Origin: JANXXV01 sp040002435
GTDB taxonomy: Bacteria; Acidobacteriota; Terriglobia; Bryobacterales; Bryobacteraceae
Assembly: GCA_040002435.1 (NCBI GenBank)
Contig: JBDUEM010000020.1
Location: forward strand, 1-46,597
Reading direction: 5' to 3'
Length of the DNA stretch: 46,597 nucleotides
Shown: one piece after another, positions 25,778 through 33,674 of the stretch
How positions within the stretch are numbered: the stretch's first letter is position 1
Layout of the letters: each line of letters starts with the position of its first letter
The notes under the pieces: generated by a model
The model's input: only the letters and a program-made list of their open reading frames with translations
Told to the model about the DNA's origin: nothing
The model's database searches: none
Translations under genes and position numbers: made by a program

Positions 25778-26795
25778 CAATTTCTTCGGAAACCGGGAAG
25801 CCGTCACCACACTCGCGCAAATGATGGAGCGCGAGCGAATTCCCCAAACCATTCTGCTCTCCGGACCGGAAGGAGTTGGAAAAGCTACGCTGGCGCGCCG
25901 GTTTGCCAGTGCGGTCCTCGGTGGGGAACGAAAAGTGGAGCACGACGACCTGAGCCTGCCCGCGAACCTCAGCATCATCGCGGACCGGGAGAAGTGGGCC
26001 TCCGACAAACGCGTGGACGACCCGCTGGTATTCGCCTCCCATCCGGACTTCCTCACGTTTCCTCCGGACGGTCCGCTGCGGCAGATTTCCATCCAGCAGA
26101 TGCGTTTGTTGAAGGAACGGGCGCAGTTCAAACCTCTGCACGGGAACCGGCGCGTATTCCTGATCGACCGCATCGACCGGGCCAACGAACAGGCTGCGAA
26201 TTCCCTGCTGAAGACATTGGAAGAGCCGCCGGATCATCTGATTATCCTGATGACCGCCGAGAATGCCTACGATCTGCTGCCCACCATCCGCTCCCGCGCC
26301 GTTCCGCTGCACCTGCGGCGTCTGGACAAGGAAGAGATGCGGCAGTTTGCACAGTCGCACGACCTGAAGGACCAGGAACGGCGCCTGGCGCTGGCGGCCG
26401 GGTCGCCGGGGATGGCCACGTCCATTGATCTGGACGTATATGACAGACGGCGGGCTGTCATGTTGACCCTGCTGCAGGTGGCCGCGAAACTGGCTCCCTT
26501 TGCGCGCTGGGCGAAGCTGTCCGAGTCGCTGAATGCCAGTAAATCGGAAAAGCTGGAATTTTACCTCCATATTTTGTATATCCTGCTGGAAGATTTGTTG
26601 ATACTGCAACAGAACGGAGGCGAGATCAGAAACACGGACGTTCACAAGGATCTGGCTGCCGTGGCTTCAGCGATCTCCTTCGAGTGGATCCGCACCGCCG
26701 TGAAAAAAGTGGACGAACTGGTGGAATTGCTGCGGCGCAACATTCAGAAGGGATTGGCACTGGATTCCCTGGTGCTCGATCTGCAAAACAGATGA
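25770..26795 (+). CDS. holB: DNA polymerase III delta' subunit
   Basis: 341 aa. AAA+ clamp-loader features: FDNFFGNREAV at the start, Walker A-like GPEGVGKAT, the switch region ISIQQMRLLKE, NRRVFLIDRIDRANEQAAN (Walker B-like), LLKTLEEPPDHLI, and sensor-1 TIRSRAVPL. With tau/gamma and delta it loads the beta clamp. The GTG start lies inside the last codons of tmk (8-bp overlap). The zinc-binding cysteines found in E. coli delta' are absent in the visible sequence, which also occurs in other phyla. It is the last gene of the long run beginning at 18493. Confidence 0.88.
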   Translation: MFDNFFGNREAVTTLAQMMERERIPQTILLSGPEGVGKATLARRFASAVLGGERKVEHDDLSLPANLSIIADREKWASDKRVDDPLVFASHPDFLTFPPDGPLRQISIQQMRLLKERAQFKPLHGNRRVFLIDRIDRANEQAANSLLKTLEEPPDHLIILMTAENAYDLLPTIRSRAVPLHLRRLDKEEMRQFAQSHDLKDQERRLALAAGSPGMATSIDLDVYDRRRAVMLTLLQVAAKLAPFARWAKLSESLNASKSEKLEFYLHILYILLEDLLILQQNGGEIRNTDVHKDLAAVASAISFEWIRTAVKKVDELVELLRRNIQKGLALDSLVLDLQNR

Positions 26796-26844
26796 AGTTG
26801 CTTGCGGCACCGGATTCACTGTGATACTAATAAACCATTAAGTC

Positions 26845-26879
26845 AGAGACACGAAAAGTCTTCCATGCCGCATGTCTCT
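26845..26879 (+). repeat. Inverted repeat in the holB-hfq intergenic region
   Basis: AGAGACA (26845-26851) and TGTCTCT (26873-26879) are perfect reverse complements around a 21-nt loop that itself ends in the palindrome ATGCCGCAT (26865-26873). It may be an operator, part of the hfq leader, or a weak terminator of the holB operon. It lies 46 bp before the preferred hfq start. No protein-binding assignment can be made. Confidence 0.35.
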
Positions 26880-26925
26880 TCATCGTTCGTCATCATAACT
26901 ACTTTTTCATAAAAGGGGAGTGTTC

Positions 26926-27219
26926 GTGGAGGGTGGCAATCGTAGGCTAATTCGTCCGTCGCTGACGGAGCTAAAAGATCAAATGAACCCCCGTCGCAGT
27001 CCCAAGAAAGCCGCTCCGCCAGACCAGACCAACGCGGAGAATTTTTACTACATGAAACAGATGCAGTCCAAGACGCCGATGGTCATCGTGCTGAAGGACG
27101 GCGAAACACTGAATGGAGTCATCGAATGGTATGACAAGGGCTGCCTCAAAGTGAATCGCGATGAAGGCCCGAATCTGCTCATCTTCAAGCAGAACATTAA
27201 GTACATGTACAAAGCGTAA
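26926..27219 (+). CDS. hfq: Hfq-like Sm-fold RNA chaperone with N-terminal extension
   Basis: About 97 aa. The GTG at 26926 has AAGGGGAG ending 5 bases upstream; the GTG at 26920 would overlap that Shine-Dalgarno and is less likely. The Sm domain spans about 38-97: QSKTPMVIVLKDGETLNGVIEWYD is the Sm1 half, and LLIFKQNIKYMYK stands where E. coli Hfq has its Sm2 YKHAI motif. The extension (NRRLIRPSLTELK followed by a Pro/Lys segment) precedes the Sm core, unlike in E. coli where the extension is C-terminal. Hfq binds small RNAs and mRNAs as a hexamer. The replaced Sm2 motif makes RNA specificity uncertain. Confidence 0.78.
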   Translation: MEGGNRRLIRPSLTELKDQMNPRRSPKKAAPPDQTNAENFYYMKQMQSKTPMVIVLKDGETLNGVIEWYDKGCLKVNRDEGPNLLIFKQNIKYMYKA

Positions 27220-27222
27220 ACG

Positions 27223-27714
27223 CTACGGTTTGACGGTTCTGGCCTTCATGGCCAGGCGGTATTCCCGGCGGCCTCCTGCTTCCTCAAATCTGCGTTTTTC
27301 GTCTGTGGTCTCCGGGATCACTGGAGCAATCGGTACGCGGTTGTGCTGCGCGTCCAGCGCTACAAACGTCAAGTAAGCCGACGAAGTGTGCCGCACCAGC
27401 CCCGAGCCCAGATTTTCCACCCACACCTTGACACCCACTTCCATGGAGGTGCGGAACACGCGGTTGACTGTCGATTTCAAGATCAACAATTCTCCGACGT
27501 GGACGGGGTGCAGAAACGTCATGTGATCGATGGACGCGGTAACCACCAGCTTCCGGGAGTGCCGGGCCGCCGCGATGGCGCCCGCCAAATCCACCAGATG
27601 CATCACACGGCCGCCGAGGAGATTTCCTAGCGGATTTGTATCGTTCGGAAGTGCAATCTCAAAATACTCAGAAATGGAGTCCCGGACCGGACGTCCGCTT
27701 AATATTACGCTCAT
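27223..27714 (-). CDS. Acyl-CoA thioesterase, hotdog fold (YciA/YkhA-like)
   Basis: 163 aa. The hotdog core is shown by NPLGNLLGGRVMHLVDLAGA, where the Asp after the helix is the usual catalytic residue, then TASIDHMTFLHPVHVGELL and HTSSAYLTFVALD. These features fit the YciA/BFIT thioesterases that hydrolyse acyl-CoAs in the cytoplasm. Its start overlaps the end of the Cys-rich gene by 47 bp. The 3' end is convergent with hfq, 3 bp apart. Confidence 0.9.
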   Translation of the reverse strand: MSVILSGRPVRDSISEYFEIALPNDTNPLGNLLGGRVMHLVDLAGAIAAARHSRKLVVTASIDHMTFLHPVHVGELLILKSTVNRVFRTSMEVGVKVWVENLGSGLVRHTSSAYLTFVALDAQHNRVPIAPVIPETTDEKRRFEEAGGRREYRLAMKARTVKP

Positions 27715-28051
27715 AATTTTCGAGAAATACCTCGGCTTGCCTTCTCACAATGGAGGAGGCATCGTGGATGCCGCCGTGGCGTACCGGCGAGAAGTCCTTC
27801 TCCAGAATCCAGAGCACGTCACGCCCGCCCCGCAGCGAGAATCGAACAGCGTCGGCCTCGGCGTCAGACGGAAACTTGGCGCAATGGCCATGGCTGTAGC
27901 CGAAGTTGCAGTGATCCTTGTCGGCCTCCGTCGTGGCTTCCGCAACCGCGTGACAATCCCCTTCGTACAACCCGCCGAGGGGCATTCTGGCTGGGAGCGG
28001 ACGTCCGCTGTCCGGCAACGGGGCATGCGGATAAAAATAGGGACACGGCAT
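27668..28051 (-). CDS. Small Cys/His-rich conserved hypothetical protein
   Basis: 127 aa from the ATG at 28051 (MPCPYFYPHAPL). The frame continues upstream but antisense to the TPR gene. Features: CPYFYP at the N-terminus, LPLGGLYEGDCHA-like spacing, then DHCNFGYSHGHCAKFP, followed by a beta-rich half (DAVRFSL...RDVLWILEKDFSPVRHG). Four cysteines and several histidines suggest a metal or Fe-S site. I recall similar CPYF...C...CN-GYA small proteins in other Acidobacteria, but no function is known. The gene overlaps the thioesterase downstream and has only 26 bp to the divergent TPR gene. Confidence 0.68.
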   Translation of the reverse strand: MPCPYFYPHAPLPDSGRPLPARMPLGGLYEGDCHAVAEATTEADKDHCNFGYSHGHCAKFPSDAEADAVRFSLRGGRDVLWILEKDFSPVRHGGIHDASSIVRRQAEVFLENYERNIKRTSGPGLHF

Positions 28052-28077
28052 TGCGGGTATATTACCATGGGGTCTGA

Positions 28078-28389
28078 ATGCCCACGCGCCTCGAGATGCT
28101 GAAAGAGATGGTTGACAAGAGCCCTGCGGACGCATTCCTGCGCTACGGATTGGCGAACGAATACGCGAACGCCGGCAACCTGGAACAGGCGGTCGTGGAA
28201 TTTCAGGAATTGCTGGCGGCAAATCCGAATTATGCTGCCGGTTACTATCACGGCGGCAGAACCCTGGAAAAGCTGGGGCGCCTGGAGGATGCCCGCGCAA
28301 TCTACGAGAAAGGAATTGAAGTGACCAGCCGCACCGGCGACGCGCATACACGCAGCGAGTTGCAGGCCGCGCTGGATATCCTCGGTTAG
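28078..28389 (+). CDS. Small tetratricopeptide-repeat protein
   Basis: 103 aa. Two to three TPR units are visible: DAFLRYGLANEYANAGNLEQAVVEF (about 18-42), then NYAAGYYHGGRTLEKLGRLEDARAIYEKGI (about 51-80), with a final helix. Such small TPR proteins mediate protein contacts; the partner is unknown. It starts 26 bp from the divergent Cys-rich gene, and its stop overlaps the stop of the convergent TfoX-N gene by 4 bp. Confidence 0.85.
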   Translation: MPTRLEMLKEMVDKSPADAFLRYGLANEYANAGNLEQAVVEFQELLAANPNYAAGYYHGGRTLEKLGRLEDARAIYEKGIEVTSRTGDAHTRSELQAALDILG

Positions 28390-28736
28390 CGCTTCTTGGC
28401 CTTCTTCGAACGCCGCCCCGCTTGGATTGCGCCCCCAACCCAGAATTTCAGAGCGTCCTCATCTTCAAAGATTTCCACCGGCGCCGTGTAGTAGGGCATC
28501 AAACCGTTCGGGCGATCGAAAGGATTGAAGGCTTTTAGGCCCTGTTCGATAAACGCCGGCTGATTCAAACTGTCAGCTTTCAGATAGAGGGTGTTTCTTG
28601 CAATGAGAGCAAACACTACGCCGCCGCAGTACAGGCAATGGCCTCCAAACAGTTTCTTTACAGTAATTTCGCCCATTGCCGAGAGATGCTCGACAATGAA
28701 GGCGACATAGGAGGGTTGATTCTTTATCGGCTCCAT
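28386..28736 (-). CDS. TfoX N-terminal domain protein
   Basis: 116 aa. EHLSAMGEITVKKLFGGHCLYCGGVVFALIARNTLYLKADS follows the TfoX_N pattern (short beta/alpha fold, GxxxY core). TfoX/Sxy in Haemophilus and E. coli activates competence genes with CRP, but stand-alone TfoX_N proteins are widespread and mostly of unknown function. The C-terminus is basic (RRSKKAKKR). Its ATG is only 5 bp from that of the divergent glycosyltransferase. Confidence 0.85.
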   Translation of the reverse strand: MEPIKNQPSYVAFIVEHLSAMGEITVKKLFGGHCLYCGGVVFALIARNTLYLKADSLNQPAFIEQGLKAFNPFDRPNGLMPYYTAPVEIFEDEDALKFWVGGAIQAGRRSKKAKKR

Positions 28737-28741
28737 GTCTT

Positions 28742-29815
28742 ATGAGAATAGCGCTTGACGCAACCCCTCTCAGCGTATCCACCGGGGGAATACGCCGTTA
28801 TACGGAAGAACTGGCCAGGGCTCTGGCAGGTGAATTCCCAGGCGACGATTTTCGCCTGATCTCGGATCAGACATTCTCGTTTTCCGGTCCGGCTCCGGGC
28901 AATTTGAAGCTCATCACAAGCCGCCCGCTGAATGTGATGGAGCGGCGTTGGTGGCTGATGGGCGTGCAGCGGGAGATGTCGCGCAGCCGGATCGATGTGT
29001 TCCACGGTACTGATTTCTCCGTCCCCTACCTGGCGCTGCGGCCCAGCGTATTGACACTTCACGATCTTTCACCGTGGATGGACCCGCGCTGGCACCACGC
29101 AGCCCGGCGGGTCCGGGTACGCACGCCGTTTCTCATCCGTAATGGACGAGCCACTATGGTGATTACCCCCAGCGAGACCGTGCGGCGGCAAGCCATCGAA
29201 AAATTTGCACTTGACGCTGGACAGGTTGTGGCGATCCCTGAAGCCGCGCCAGCTTGGATGAGCCCCACGGAAAACGTGGATTCCGCAGCGGAGCCGTATT
29301 TTCTCTACGTGGGAACACTGGAGCCGCGAAAGAACATTCCCACGATTATTTCAGCGTGGCGGCGAGTGAAAGAATGCGCCCCCGTTTCACTGGTGCTCGC
29401 GGGCCGAAGGAGGAGCGACTTCCCCGCCCTGGAGGACGAACCTGGTCTGCGAATTCTGGGCGAAGTTCCCGATGCGGACTTGCCGGGACTCTTCAGCGGC
29501 GCCGTCGCCGTGCTGTACCCTTCGCTATATGAAGGGTTCGGACTGCCCGTGCTGGAAGCGATGACCTGCGGCGCCGCTGTGGTAACCTCGTGCGACCCGG
29601 CCATTCTGGAAGTTTCCGGCGGCGCCGCGATCCATGTGGGCGCTGACGACGAGAATGGATGGGTAACCCAGATGCGCAATCTCTTGTCGAATCCGGTGGA
29701 GCGGGAAGACCGAAAGGCACGATCACTGGAACGCGCGGTCCAATTCAGTTGGCGCAAGACGGCAATTCTCACGCGGGAGGTGTATGCCGAGGCAATCCGC
29801 CGGTTCGAGCAATAA
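28742..29815 (+). CDS. GT4-family glycosyltransferase
   Basis: 357 aa. N-terminal MRIALDATPLSVSTGGIRRY, hinge region YFLYVGTLEPRKNIPTII, and the donor-binding EGFGLPVLEAMTCGAAVV (E-x7-E) are standard GT4 features. It would transfer a sugar from a nucleotide donor, probably to an envelope or exopolysaccharide acceptor. It overlaps the next glycosyltransferase gene by 32 bp, and both probably work in one pathway. Confidence 0.9.
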   Translation: MRIALDATPLSVSTGGIRRYTEELARALAGEFPGDDFRLISDQTFSFSGPAPGNLKLITSRPLNVMERRWWLMGVQREMSRSRIDVFHGTDFSVPYLALRPSVLTLHDLSPWMDPRWHHAARRVRVRTPFLIRNGRATMVITPSETVRRQAIEKFALDAGQVVAIPEAAPAWMSPTENVDSAAEPYFLYVGTLEPRKNIPTIISAWRRVKECAPVSLVLAGRRRSDFPALEDEPGLRILGEVPDADLPGLFSGAVAVLYPSLYEGFGLPVLEAMTCGAAVVTSCDPAILEVSGGAAIHVGADDENGWVTQMRNLLSNPVEREDRKARSLERAVQFSWRKTAILTREVYAEAIRRFEQ

Positions 29816-30998
29816 GCCGTCCGCACTGTTCCTCACGCCGGAAGCGCCGTATCCGGTAGCGGGCGGCGGGCCGATGCGTTCCGCTTCCATCCTGGAGTTT
29901 CTGGCCCAGAATTACGACGTGGATGTGGTGGTATTCCGCGAACCCGGCGCCGCTGACCCCATTCCGAAGTTCCCGCCGGGACTGGTGAGGAACATTACCG
30001 TAATCGACCTCCCTTTTCATTCGCGGGACTTGCATGCACGTGCGCTGCGGAACTTTCGCCGCTTCGCCAAAGGCACTCCGCCGCTGGTGGATCGCTTTTC
30101 CGGTTTCGACGCCGCCATCGCAGCCGGTCTGAAGGGCCGGCGGTATGAGTTGGCGGTAATCGAGCATTTCTGGTGCGCGGGGTACGGCGAACTGGTGCAC
30201 CGGCATAGCGACCGCGTCATCCTGGATTTGCACAACGTAGAATCCGTATTGCTGGCGCGCTGCGGCCAGGCGGCGCGCTGGCCGGAATCGATGATGCTGA
30301 ACCGATTTGCCGCGTCCTGTCAGCGCCTGGAGAGTAAACTGCTGCAGGACTTTTCCATGCTGCTGGTTTCCTCCCCGGACGATGCCTCGGCACTCGGCGG
30401 ATTCACCAACGGTGCAAAAGTGTCGGTATGTCCCAACACCATACCGCTGGTGGCCCTGCCGAATCGCGAGAAAGCCAATGAAATCGTCTTCTCCGGCAAT
30501 CTCGAATATCATCCGAATATCTCCGCGGTATCCCATTTCCACCGGAACATCTGGCCCCTTGTCCGCGATAAGTGGCCCAGTCTGGCCTGGCGGCTGATGG
30601 GGAAGAATCACGAGGCGCTCAAGCGCCGGTTGGCGCCAGATGCCCGGATTCACGTAACCGGCCCGGTGCACGATGCAGTGACGGAGCTGGCTTCGGCACG
30701 GCTCGCCGTGGTGCCGCTGTTATCGGGAAGCGGCACGCGCATCAAGATCATCGAAGCCTGGGCAGCAGGCTTGCCGGTGGTTTCCACGCCATTAGGAGCC
30801 GAGGGGCTGCCATGCCGCGACGGCGAGCACCTGTTGATCGCGCACACCCCGGCGCAATTCGCCGAAGCGATCAGCGCTGTGCTTTCGTCCGATGAGTTGA
30901 GCGGCCGGCTGGCGCGGAAAGGCCGTGATCTCTACGAGCGGGAATTAACGTGGGACAGTGCATGGCGCGCACTTCGGCACGCTACCATGGAAGTTTAG
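29784..30998 (+). CDS. Glycosyltransferase (GT4/WsaF-like, GT-B fold)
   Basis: 404 aa. SALFLTPEAPYPVAGGGPMRSASI starts the N-terminal Rossmann half. RVILDLHNVESVLL lies in the middle. EIVFSGNLEYHPNISAV opens the donor half, and GSGTRIKIIEAWAAGLPVVSTPLGAEGLPC is the donor-binding segment. This is the GT-B pattern seen in sugar transferases of polysaccharide clusters. It overlaps the preceding GT4 gene by 32 bp. The YbiT-type gene starts 1 bp after its stop. Confidence 0.88.
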   Translation: MPRQSAGSSNKPSALFLTPEAPYPVAGGGPMRSASILEFLAQNYDVDVVVFREPGAADPIPKFPPGLVRNITVIDLPFHSRDLHARALRNFRRFAKGTPPLVDRFSGFDAAIAAGLKGRRYELAVIEHFWCAGYGELVHRHSDRVILDLHNVESVLLARCGQAARWPESMMLNRFAASCQRLESKLLQDFSMLLVSSPDDASALGGFTNGAKVSVCPNTIPLVALPNREKANEIVFSGNLEYHPNISAVSHFHRNIWPLVRDKWPSLAWRLMGKNHEALKRRLAPDARIHVTGPVHDAVTELASARLAVVPLLSGSGTRIKIIEAWAAGLPVVSTPLGAEGLPCRDGEHLLIAHTPAQFAEAISAVLSSDELSGRLARKGRDLYERELTWDSAWRALRHATMEV

Positions 30999-30999
30999 A

Positions 31000-32619
31000 A
31001 TGATTTCCGTTAACAATATCACAATGCGCTACGGCGCAAAAATCCTCTTCGAGGATGTGGCTACCACTTTCGTGGCCGGCCGCCGCTACGGGCTTACCGG
31101 CCCCAACGGTTCGGGCAAATCGACCTTCATGAAGTTGCTGAGCGGCGAGATGGAGCCGCAAAAGGGCGTCGTTGTACGGCCCAAGAAGATGGGCGTTCTG
31201 CGGCAGGATCAGTTCGCTTTTGACAAGTACCGGGTTATCGATACGGTCATCATGGGCAACAAGGGCCTTTGGGCCGCCCTGGAAGAACGGGAAGTCATCT
31301 ACGCCAAGCCCGACATGACGAACGAAGACGGCATGCGGTTGGGCGAACTGGAAGGGATTGTCGCCGAAGAAGATGGATACACCGCCGAAAGTGACGCCGC
31401 GATTTTGCTGCAAGGCCTGGACATTCCCGATTCGCTGCACGAGCGTTTGATGGGCGAACTGCAAGGCGGCCAGAAAGTCCGCGTACTGCTGGCGCAGGCG
31501 CTGTTCGGAAACCCCGCGGCGCTGCTGCTGGATGAGCCTACCAACTATCTCGATCTCGACTCCATCCACTGGCTGCAGACTTTTCTGAATCAGTACAACG
31601 GCACCATGATCGTCATCTCGCACGATCGCCACTTCCTGAATAGCGTTTGCACGCACACCGCCGATATCGATTACGAGACCATCATCACCTACACCGGCGG
31701 CTACGACGAGATGGTGATGCAGAAGACGCAGGTCCGCGCGCGGATTGAGAGCCAGAATATTCAACGCGAGAAGAAGATCTCGCAGTTGAACGAATTCATT
31801 GCGCGATTCTCCGCCGGTACGCGTTCCAGCCAGGTGACGTCGCGGCGCAAGGAAGTAGAGCGGTTACAAACCAGTGAGCTGGCGCGGTCGAATATCGCCC
31901 GTCCCTACATCAAATTCGAACTCAAACGTCCTTCGGGAAAACATCTCCTCGAATTTGAGGGCGTCTCGAAAGCGTATGGAGATTTGAAGGTCACCAATGG
32001 CTTCTCCGCCAGTGTGATTCGGGGCGAGAAAATTGCGCTGGTCGGGCGCAACGGCGCCGGCAAGAGCACGCTGATCAAGGCGCTGCTTGCCAATGCTCCG
32101 GGCCTTCCTGCTGAACCGGACGCCATTGATTCGGGAAAAGTGACTTGGGGCCACGAAGCGGCTCCCGGCTATTTCGCGCAGGATCACCAGGGCGCGATCG
32201 AAAAAGGAACGACGACCTACGACTGGCTGCACCAGTTCGACCCCCAGGCATCGGCTGAAGAAATTCGCGGCCTGCTGGGACAGATGCTGTTCCGGGGTGA
32301 AGAGGGGCTGAAGCCGACGCAGGCACTATCGGGCGGCGAGGCGGCGAGACTGCTGTTCTGCAAGCTGATGCTGTCGAAGCCGAACGTTCTGGTGTTCGAT
32401 GAACCGACGAACCATCTGGACCTCGAAGCCATCAACGCACTGAACGTTGCGCTGCAGAAGTATGAGGGCACGGTGTTCCTGGTAACGCACGATCACGATT
32501 TGATCGACGAAGTGGCGACTAGGATCTGGCACTTCCAAGATGGTGCGATTGAGGACTTCAAGGGCCCCTACGAAGAGTACGTGGTCCATGCCGAGAAGTC
32601 TGGCATGGCCGTCCGTTAG
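31000..32619 (+). CDS. ybiT: ABC-F family ATPase, YbiT type
   Basis: 539 aa from the ATG at 31000 (MISVNNITMRYGAKILFED). Two cassettes: GPNGSGKST with LLLDEPTNYLD, and GRNGAGKST with LSGGEAARLLF and LVFDEPTNHLD. Shared stretches with E. coli YbiT are evident: LRQDQFAFDKYRVIDTVIMG, RVLLAQALFGNPAALLLDEP, and ISHDRHFLNSVCTHTADIDY. YbiT is an ABC-F factor thought to act on stalled ribosomes. The first signature is degenerate (LQGGQKVR). It follows the glycosyltransferases with a 1-bp gap but probably has an independent role. Its stop abuts the stop of the convergent secreted-protein gene. Confidence 0.92.
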   Translation: MISVNNITMRYGAKILFEDVATTFVAGRRYGLTGPNGSGKSTFMKLLSGEMEPQKGVVVRPKKMGVLRQDQFAFDKYRVIDTVIMGNKGLWAALEEREVIYAKPDMTNEDGMRLGELEGIVAEEDGYTAESDAAILLQGLDIPDSLHERLMGELQGGQKVRVLLAQALFGNPAALLLDEPTNYLDLDSIHWLQTFLNQYNGTMIVISHDRHFLNSVCTHTADIDYETIITYTGGYDEMVMQKTQVRARIESQNIQREKKISQLNEFIARFSAGTRSSQVTSRRKEVERLQTSELARSNIARPYIKFELKRPSGKHLLEFEGVSKAYGDLKVTNGFSASVIRGEKIALVGRNGAGKSTLIKALLANAPGLPAEPDAIDSGKVTWGHEAAPGYFAQDHQGAIEKGTTTYDWLHQFDPQASAEEIRGLLGQMLFRGEEGLKPTQALSGGEAARLLFCKLMLSKPNVLVFDEPTNHLDLEAINALNVALQKYEGTVFLVTHDHDLIDEVATRIWHFQDGAIEDFKGPYEEYVVHAEKSGMAVR

Positions 32620-33537
32620 CTATTGCTGTTGGGTTTGGGTTTGTAGCTTCATAATCCGTAGCCACCCATCGAATTGCTCTCCAAGTCCGTAGCTTGCGAA
32701 CAACGCATGGTCTTGCTCAGTCAATTTATCGCTATTGTGCGCGAGCGCATGTAGCATTTCGCGGATCAGTGGGGTGAATTTGGATCGTGGACTCCGCGCG
32801 GCGAACCAGCGCCAGACGGCGATCAGTCCTGGGTCGATCTTTTCTGCTATGTACGTGGGAGTGTTATCGAGCCCGAACAGAAACATCCCGGATAGATTGT
32901 CGATTTCAGGTTTGACCTCGAATTTAACCTCGGGCATCTGCGAATGAAGACGGCCAAAATCTTCCCATCGCAGCAGGCGCTCTGCAAGCTGCCGCCACGT
33001 CAGGCCGAGCGCTGCGTCGCCTGCCACAACTTCGGCATCCTCATGGGCCCGGAATCGTACGTAAGCTCCCAGCGCGGCCGGAAGCCGTGGAACAAACTCC
33101 ATCATCACCACGGAACCGGCCACCGGGAACCACATGCCCTCTTCCGTTTGGATTGCGAAGCCACAGTCCAGCCATGGCCCAATGGCGCGGTGGATTTCCG
33201 GCTGCGCTGACAGGAGAGCGATATCGCCCGCCGCGTTCCACAGTCCTGTCGGCTTGAGTTGCTCAATTTGCGCGATCACCGGCGCAACGGCTTCTTCGAA
33301 CCTCGTGGTGCTGCCGCCAACGACGTCCAGATATAGCGAGCGGAACAACCGGAACATTACGGCGCGGTCTACGGAGTTCGCCTTCGGCAACGATTCGCGG
33401 AGCAACATTCGAGCCTGGCACACCGACTCCGGCAGAGCACGATCCAGCTTTTCGATCTCCTTGGAATAGCGATCATCATACTCACCGGCCCGCGCCGCCG
33501 CGCAAGCTAGCAGCAATAGAGTGAACCGCCGCGTCAT
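32620..33537 (-). CDS. Secreted hypothetical protein
   Basis: 305 aa; family not recognised. A signal peptide is clear (MTRRFTLLLLACAAARA, cleavage before GEYDDRY), so it is probably periplasmic. The rest is mixed helical with many aromatic residues and no motif I know. There is no Shine-Dalgarno before the ATG; instead the ATG overlaps the TGA of a 45-codon ORF upstream (ATGA at 33534-33537), suggesting translational coupling. It abuts the YbiT gene end to end. Confidence 0.75.
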   Translation of the reverse strand: MTRRFTLLLLACAAARAGEYDDRYSKEIEKLDRALPESVCQARMLLRESLPKANSVDRAVMFRLFRSLYLDVVGGSTTRFEEAVAPVIAQIEQLKPTGLWNAAGDIALLSAQPEIHRAIGPWLDCGFAIQTEEGMWFPVAGSVVMMEFVPRLPAALGAYVRFRAHEDAEVVAGDAALGLTWRQLAERLLRWEDFGRLHSQMPEVKFEVKPEIDNLSGMFLFGLDNTPTYIAEKIDPGLIAVWRWFAARSPRSKFTPLIREMLHALAHNSDKLTEQDHALFASYGLGEQFDGWLRIMKLQTQTQQQ

Positions 33538-33671
33538 GGGAGGGAGTGTAACACCGGCCCCCTGTCATGCGTCGATGAACGGTTCGGACGGCCCGAAGAA
33601 GTCCATAACGATACGAACACGGCGGAGGTAAGAACCGCAGTGGCCGCAGCGAGCATGAGAGGCCCATTCAT
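33534..33671 (-). CDS. Putative 45-aa single-pass membrane mini-protein
   Basis: 45 aa, starting MNGPLMLAAATAVLTSAVF with VSLW next: one hydrophobic helix (about 5-23) followed by a hydrophilic, Ser/Arg-rich tail (TSSGRPNRSSTHDRG). Its ATG lies 3 bp after the TAG of the PaaI-like gene, with AAGG about 10 bases before it, and its stop overlaps the next gene's start by 4 bp. This exact fit between two leftward genes is the main evidence that it is real. Function unknown; it might act mainly as a coupling leader. Confidence 0.45.
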   Translation of the reverse strand: MNGPLMLAAATAVLTSAVFVSLWTSSGRPNRSSTHDRGPVLHSLP

Positions 33672-33674
33672 AGC

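Noticed and set aside
26920..26925. GTG at 26920 as the hfq start
   Set aside because: It overlaps its own Shine-Dalgarno. The GTG at 26926 has proper spacing.
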